From Planctomycetales bacterium (lineage in GTDB: Bacteria > Planctomycetota > Phycisphaerae > SM23-33), in contig DAOVLV010000015.1 in the NCBI GenBank assembly GCA_030631085.1, positions 1 through 12,660 of the forward strand: a stretch of 12,660 nucleotides of DNA, given 5' to 3'. The translations under genes were made by a program, and so were the position numbers. The stretch's first letter is position 1; every line of letters begins with the position of its first letter. Of the stretch, positions 6,576 through 12,660 are shown piece by piece. The notes under the pieces were generated by a model. It was not told where the DNA came from. It did not search any database and was given only the letters and a program-made list of their open reading frames with translations.

Positions 6576-9500
6576 ATGAAGCTGGAAGCCTTGACATTAT
6601 TCGGGTTCAAGAGTTTTCCCAACAAGACCAGGTTTGAATTCAACGACGGCGTAACGTGCGTGGTCGGACCCAACGGATGCGGAAAAAGCAATCTCGTCGA
6701 TGCGTTCAAGTGGGTTCTTGGCGAGCAATCGGCCAAGAGTCTCCGGGGCGACGGGATGATGGACGTTATTTTCAGCGGTACCGCCCAGCGACGCTCAAGT
6801 GGATACGCCGAAGTAACACTCATCTTCACGTGCGCTTCCGATTCGCCCGCCACAGCCCAGACACAAAACGGCACATATGTCCCCATCGGCAATGACGCCG
6901 AAAAGACCGACGAACACACAATCACCGTCGCACGAAAACTCTACCGTAGCGGCGAAAGCGAATACCTCCTGAATAAAAAGGTCGTCCGACTAAAGGACAT
7001 CCGTGAAATGTTCATGGACACCGGCGTCGGAGGATACAGCCTCATTGAGCAGGGAAAGGTCGGAGCGTTTCTCCAGGCATCGTCGGCGGACCGCAGGATG
7101 GTTTTCGACGAGGCAGCGGGAATCAGTCGATACAAGGCCCGAAAGGCAGAAGCCATTCGCCGCCTCGAACGGGTCGAGCAAAACCTCCTTCGACTGACGG
7201 ATATTCTTTCGGAAGTTCAAAAACGCCTTCGATCCATCAAGTATCAGGCAGGTAAAGCCCGTAATTACCAGAAATACAGCGAGCGACTCTCGGAACTCCG
7301 CAGCCTGTTTTGCCTGGCACAATACCACGACCTTGTGGGTCGGCGGCGCGGCGTGCAGACCCAGGTCGATACGCTTACAGACGCACTGGCCAACATAACG
7401 GCGCAGATCGGTCGGCTCGAAGCGTCCGAGACGACCACGGAGATGGAACTGACCGATCTGACGCAAAAAGCCCACGACCTGGAAGGGAAAATTTCCGCAC
7501 TTGAAGGTCAAATAATCGCGGCCAGGCAACGGGGAGAAATGCTCTCGGCAAGGGCAGACGAACTCGCCGACGCCATCGCATCGGACACCTCGCGGCGTGA
7601 ACAACTTGAAGCGAAGGTCGCCTCTAATAAACAGGAATCCGCCGAAGCAGGCAAACAACTCGAAGCAGTTACCGAAGAACTTACCGCCCTTACCCGACTA
7701 GCCGAAACAGCAAGCGGCGCTTCAACAACTGCCACCGAAGCGGTCCGACAAATTCGCCAACAACTCGAAGACGAAAAGAACGGTACAATCGACCTGCTTC
7801 GACGAACCGCGCAGCTGCACAACGAGATTAATACCCATAGCCTCCACCGCAAAAACCTCCACGCCCGACGAGAAAGGGTGGCAGGGCGAAGCGAGGAAAT
7901 CTCCAAATCACTCGAGGAGATTCTCGCCAGACGATCGGCTGCACACGCGAAACTATCCGAAGCCGAAACTCTTCTGGGCGATTCGGAGTCCAGACTTGAG
8001 GCGACCCAACAGAATATCGCCGCCGGCGCTGACGACGAGAAGCGTATCCAGGCCGATCTTTCCGTCGCCCAACAGGCGCACAGCGGGCTTGTTTCCCGTA
8101 AGAGCGTTCTGGAGCAGATGCGTCGTCGAGGCGAGGGGCTTGGCGAAGGCGTTCGACGAGTCCTGACCGCCGCGAAAGAAGGAAAAACGCCTTTCGTTCT
8201 GGGTACGCTGGGCGATTTTATCGAGACAGACGTTGACAACGCCGGCGTGATTGAAGCGGCACTGGGCCGGGCCGGTCAGTGGCTTGTCGCCGCCACCGGC
8301 GCGGAAGTTACCGAATCGGCAGAGCGGGTCAGGCAAATCGCCGGAGACGCCGACGGCGTAGAATTCATCTGCCTCGACCGAATACCGGTTACCAACACAC
8401 ATGATACACCCGTTGCCGACGGAATCATCGCGCGTGCGTCCGAACTTCTCATATGCAACGACGGGCGGGTTCGCCCCGTAATCGAAAGACTACTTTCGAG
8501 GACGCTTCTGGTCAGAACGCTTTCGGTAGCGTTCGACCTGTCCGGAAAAATCGGTAACCACTGGCGATTCGTAACCACTGACGGCGATGTCCTGGAAACC
8601 GACGGCAGGCTGCGATTGGCTGCGAAATCCGACGAGCAGGGACACAACAGGCCCGGCGGGCCAATCTGGCAGAAGAGCGAACTGGCTGACGTGGACCGAA
8701 AATTGCAGGAAAACCAGACCCGCGTCGATGAACTTCTCCGACAACTGGAAAAGGCACACTCCGAACAAAAGCACCTGAGCGACCTCGTCCACTCACTGCG
8801 AACGGCTGTTTATGAAGCCAGTACCGAACGGGTCTCGTGCCAGAGTATGCTGGACCGTCTCGATGAGCAAATTTTCGAACTTCGCCGCGAAGCGCCGCTG
8901 TTAGCCGACGAAATCAGTCATCTGGCAGATGAAATCGAATCGGCTTTGGACCGGGAACGTCAGAGCAAAACCTCCGCAGCCGAACTCGATTCCGCCCGAA
9001 ATCGGCGTGAAGCCGAAGTCGCACAACTGGGCGAGACCCTGACCGAAGCGACTCAGAAGCAGGAGTCCCTGTCGGCAGAAGCCACCACCGCCCAAATCGC
9101 CCTGGCGTCGGCGCGACAAAAACACGCAACCGGGCAGGAGACCGTCCAACGATTGAACCAGCAGGGCGAATCGCTGGGCCGGGAACTGGCGGACCTGCGA
9201 ACGCAAATCGACCAAACTCGCCTCCGTCGCACCGAAGCGGAAAACGGGGCCAAGGAAGCACAGGAAAACATCCAGACGTCGGTGAAACAGAAGTCCGAAT
9301 TGGCAAGAGAAATGGAAGAAACCTCTATTTCCTGCCGGACGCTTCGTGATCGCACCGGTGAAATCAAAAAACAACTCACCGACGAGCGTAAAAAGCACGA
9401 AGACCATTCATCCCGCTCAGGCGACCTGCGCGTCAAACTGGGCGAGATCGAAGTCCGCATCGAAGACCTTATCTCGCGGACTTCCGAGGAAATGAACATT

Positions 9501-10271
9501 GACCTGCCCGAAACCTATGCCGATTACACCCACGACGAGCAGCGGGACTGGGAGGCAGTGAAGAACGAAATCACCGAACTTCGCGGGAAGATCGACCGGC
9601 TTGGGAACGTCAACCTCGACGCCATCGACGAACAGGAGCAGTTGCAGAAGCGCGAGGAGTTCCTCTCCGAACAGACTTCCGACATCCGCGAATCCCAGAA
9701 GCAGTTGGCCAACCTGATAAAACGCATCAACGCCGAAAGCCGAAAGCGATTCGAAGAGTCGTTCCAGGCCGTTCGGAGCCACTTCAACGAACTGTTCCGC
9801 AAACTCTTCGGCGGCGGAAAGGCCGACATCCTGCTGACCGATCCGGAAAACGTCCTGGAAAGCGGTATCGAAATCGTCGCCCGCCCGCCCGGAAAAGAAT
9901 TAAGGGCATTGTCGCTGCTGAGCGGCGGCGAAAAGACCATGACGGCATTGGCGCTGCTGTTCAGTTTCTTCAAGGCCAGACCCGGACCGTTCTGCCTGCT
10001 GGACGAGGTCGATGCAGCCCTCGACGAGCAGAACACAGGCCGGTTCGTCCAACTTGTCCGCGAGTTTCTCGATACAAGTCAATTTATCATTATCACGCAC
10101 GCCAAGCGGACCATCGCCATGGCCGACCAGATTTACGGCCTGACCATGCAACAGCCGGGCGTATCGACGCCGATCTCCGTCCGCTTCGAAGACGCCACAA
10201 AAATGGTCGAACAGGCCAGGAAAACCGCCAAATCACAACCCGTGCCCACGGCCCAACCCGTCGGCGCGTGA
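6576..10271 (+). CDS. smc: Chromosome segregation ATPase SMC
   Basis: Cytoplasmic ATPase of 1231 residues that forms the bacterial condensin with ScpA and ScpB and organises the nucleoid. The order is canonical: N-terminal head with Walker A GPNGCGKSN (residues 31-39), the IEQGKVGAFLQ and FDEAAGISRYKARK stretch, a coiled coil, a hinge (about 525-690), the returning coiled coil, and a C-terminal head with LSGGEKTM (1115-1122) and Walker B LLDEVDAALDEQN (Asp1143, Glu1144). Length is typical. I chose the ATG at 6576 because GGAAGG (6561-6566) is nine bases upstream and the protein then begins MKLEALTLFGFKSF as in the family; the ATG at 6567 overlaps the ribosome site. No scpA or scpB is in the window. 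It follows the FlgI-like gene by 59 bases and may be read through from it. Confidence 0.97.
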   Translation: MKLEALTLFGFKSFPNKTRFEFNDGVTCVVGPNGCGKSNLVDAFKWVLGEQSAKSLRGDGMMDVIFSGTAQRRSSGYAEVTLIFTCASDSPATAQTQNGTYVPIGNDAEKTDEHTITVARKLYRSGESEYLLNKKVVRLKDIREMFMDTGVGGYSLIEQGKVGAFLQASSADRRMVFDEAAGISRYKARKAEAIRRLERVEQNLLRLTDILSEVQKRLRSIKYQAGKARNYQKYSERLSELRSLFCLAQYHDLVGRRRGVQTQVDTLTDALANITAQIGRLEASETTTEMELTDLTQKAHDLEGKISALEGQIIAARQRGEMLSARADELADAIASDTSRREQLEAKVASNKQESAEAGKQLEAVTEELTALTRLAETASGASTTATEAVRQIRQQLEDEKNGTIDLLRRTAQLHNEINTHSLHRKNLHARRERVAGRSEEISKSLEEILARRSAAHAKLSEAETLLGDSESRLEATQQNIAAGADDEKRIQADLSVAQQAHSGLVSRKSVLEQMRRRGEGLGEGVRRVLTAAKEGKTPFVLGTLGDFIETDVDNAGVIEAALGRAGQWLVAATGAEVTESAERVRQIAGDADGVEFICLDRIPVTNTHDTPVADGIIARASELLICNDGRVRPVIERLLSRTLLVRTLSVAFDLSGKIGNHWRFVTTDGDVLETDGRLRLAAKSDEQGHNRPGGPIWQKSELADVDRKLQENQTRVDELLRQLEKAHSEQKHLSDLVHSLRTAVYEASTERVSCQSMLDRLDEQIFELRREAPLLADEISHLADEIESALDRERQSKTSAAELDSARNRREAEVAQLGETLTEATQKQESLSAEATTAQIALASARQKHATGQETVQRLNQQGESLGRELADLRTQIDQTRLRRTEAENGAKEAQENIQTSVKQKSELAREMEETSISCRTLRDRTGEIKKQLTDERKKHEDHSSRSGDLRVKLGEIEVRIEDLISRTSEEMNIDLPETYADYTHDEQRDWEAVKNEITELRGKIDRLGNVNLDAIDEQEQLQKREEFLSEQTSDIRESQKQLANLIKRINAESRKRFEESFQAVRSHFNELFRKLFGGGKADILLTDPENVLESGIEIVARPPGKELRALSLLSGGEKTMTALALLFSFFKARPGPFCLLDEVDAALDEQNTGRFVQLVREFLDTSQFIIITHAKRTIAMADQIYGLTMQQPGVSTPISVRFEDATKMVEQARKTAKSQPVPTAQPVGA

Positions 10272-10324
10272 TTGACCCCGGCGATTTGAGGCTTGCGAAT
10301 TTCCGCTGTTTGTGGAAAATATGA

Positions 10325-11983
<1,659 letters not shown>

Positions 11984-12025
11984 AGGAAATCTGGGCGTTC
12001 CACCCCGGCGAGAAAGGCGAAACCA

Positions 12026-12583
12026 ATGAACATCCTGGGCATTAATGGTAGCGGTCGGGTCGGGGGAAATACAGCGATGCTCGTCGAAGCGATTCTCAAA
12101 GGCGCAGCCGAGACGGGGTGCGAAACCAATCTGTTGGAACTGGGGCGGATGATAATCAGGCCCTGTAACGCCTGTAAGGTATGTAAAGACACGCACCAGT
12201 GTGTTATCGACGACGGGATGAGCGAGTTTTACCGGGCCGCTCCCGATACGGATGTATTGGTCCTTGCTTCGCCGATTTACCTCGACCACATCTCGGCCCA
12301 GACGATGACATTTATCCAGCGGATGTACTGCTATCTTGGGCCTGGTCTGGAGATATGCTATCCGCACCCCGGTACGCGCGCGGTGCTGGGAATAACCTAC
12401 GGGGCACAGTGGCGGAAGGCGTACGATTACGTTCTCGACTGGATGCGCGCCCGACTGGAAGAATACTTCGGTATCAGAACAATCGAGTATTTCAGGGTCC
12501 ATTCGACAAAACACGACAATCCCGTCGGGCCTGAACATCCGGAAATCCAACGGGCATACGAATTCGGAAAAACGCTGAAATGA
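12026..12583 (+). CDS. Flavodoxin-fold FMN protein with iron-sulfur motif
   Basis: A 185-residue cytoplasmic protein of the NADPH-dependent FMN reductase / iron-sulfur flavoprotein group. The N-terminus MNILGINGSGRVGGNT (residues 1-16) is the FMN phosphate-binding loop. Cys47, Cys50, Cys53 and Cys59 form CX2CX2CX5C, the compact 4Fe-4S motif known from archaeal Isf proteins. SPIYLDHISAQ (near 83-93) is the second flavin-contact loop, and YGAQWRKAYDYV lies in the C-terminal half. Length is normal for the group. The role is electron transfer or reduction of small molecules; partner and substrate are unknown. A purine-rich ribosome site (AGAAAGG, 12011-12017) lies eight bases before the ATG. It follows the methyltransferase gene by 42 bases, but a functional link is doubtful. 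Confidence 0.85.
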   Translation: MNILGINGSGRVGGNTAMLVEAILKGAAETGCETNLLELGRMIIRPCNACKVCKDTHQCVIDDGMSEFYRAAPDTDVLVLASPIYLDHISAQTMTFIQRMYCYLGPGLEICYPHPGTRAVLGITYGAQWRKAYDYVLDWMRARLEEYFGIRTIEYFRVHSTKHDNPVGPEHPEIQRAYEFGKTLK

Positions 12584-12586
12584 TGA

Positions 12587-12660
12587 ACCACAAAAGGCAC
12601 AAAGAGCACAAAGAAAAGAAAAAAACAAAAACTCCTTTTTCTCTTTGTGTTCTTCGTGTC
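12587..12660. repeat. Inverted repeat of 9-nt units, cut by the window edge
   Basis: Immediately after the flavoprotein stop, 12596-12616 is the reverse complement of 12640-12660 at 17 of 21 positions, and all mismatches are A/G exchanges. The left arm consists of head-to-tail 9-nt units close to CACAAAGAR, with a further related unit outward (CCACAAAAGG), so the right arm should continue beyond the window. The loop is A-rich. I recall similar CTTTGTG...TTCGTGTC repeats between genes in many bacteria and archaea; that is memory and not evidence. It may also act as a transcription terminator. Confidence 0.75.

Noticed and set aside
7508..8239. Minus-strand frame of 243 residues inside smc
   Set aside because: A Ser/Arg-rich low-complexity product, as expected from the antisense of a coiled-coil gene.

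Overview
The window looks like a chromosomal stretch of a moderately GC-rich bacterium, most likely a planctomycete (Planctomycetota). That is an inference from the proteins: a FlgI-like domain carried on a lipoprotein with helical repeats, a TPR lipoprotein with an Arg-rich helical hairpin, a small one-helix membrane protein, and a bacterial SMC. No rRNA or universal marker is present to settle it. Apart from the first gene, everything reads on the + strand.

Layout. (1) 601 to the left edge, minus strand: RNase III (rnc), cut off inside its dsRNA-binding domain. (2) 602-884: divergent intergenic region with a promoter-like sequence for rnc, a long inverted repeat (733-837) built from 9-nt units, and a promoter-like sequence lying almost on top of the next start codon. 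(3) 885-2619: peptide deformylase (def), a small membrane protein and a ZIP-family metal transporter, closely spaced, with a GC-rich hairpin before the ZIP gene. (4) 2641-2698: a 58-bp near-perfect palindrome closing that group. (5) 2794-6516: two large lipoprotein genes, a TPR protein and a FlgI-like protein with a helical-repeat region; the second has its own consensus-like promoter and a roughly 117-nt leader able to fold. (6) 6576-10271: chromosome-partitioning SMC ATPase. (7) 10328-11983: a DNA methyltransferase fused to an Mrr-like PD-(D/E)xK nuclease domain. (8) 12026-12583: flavodoxin-fold protein with a CX2CX2CX5C iron-sulfur motif. (9) 12587 to the right edge: start of a second inverted repeat, again made of 9-nt purine-rich units.

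How the genes relate. rnc, def and smc are housekeeping genes for RNA processing, N-terminal protein maturation and chromosome organisation. The two lipoproteins probably act together in the envelope: neither has Asp after the lipid-bearing Cys, so both would be expected at the outer membrane, and no flagellar gene lies beside the FlgI-like one. The methyltransferase-nuclease fusion is the one candidate defence gene and stands alone.

No complete new multi-gene system is evident. The best leads are the FlgI-like lipoprotein with its partner and leader, the two inverted repeats that share an architecture but not a sequence, the missing catalytic Asp in RNase III, the apparently leaderless def mRNA, and the one-gene methylase-nuclease.
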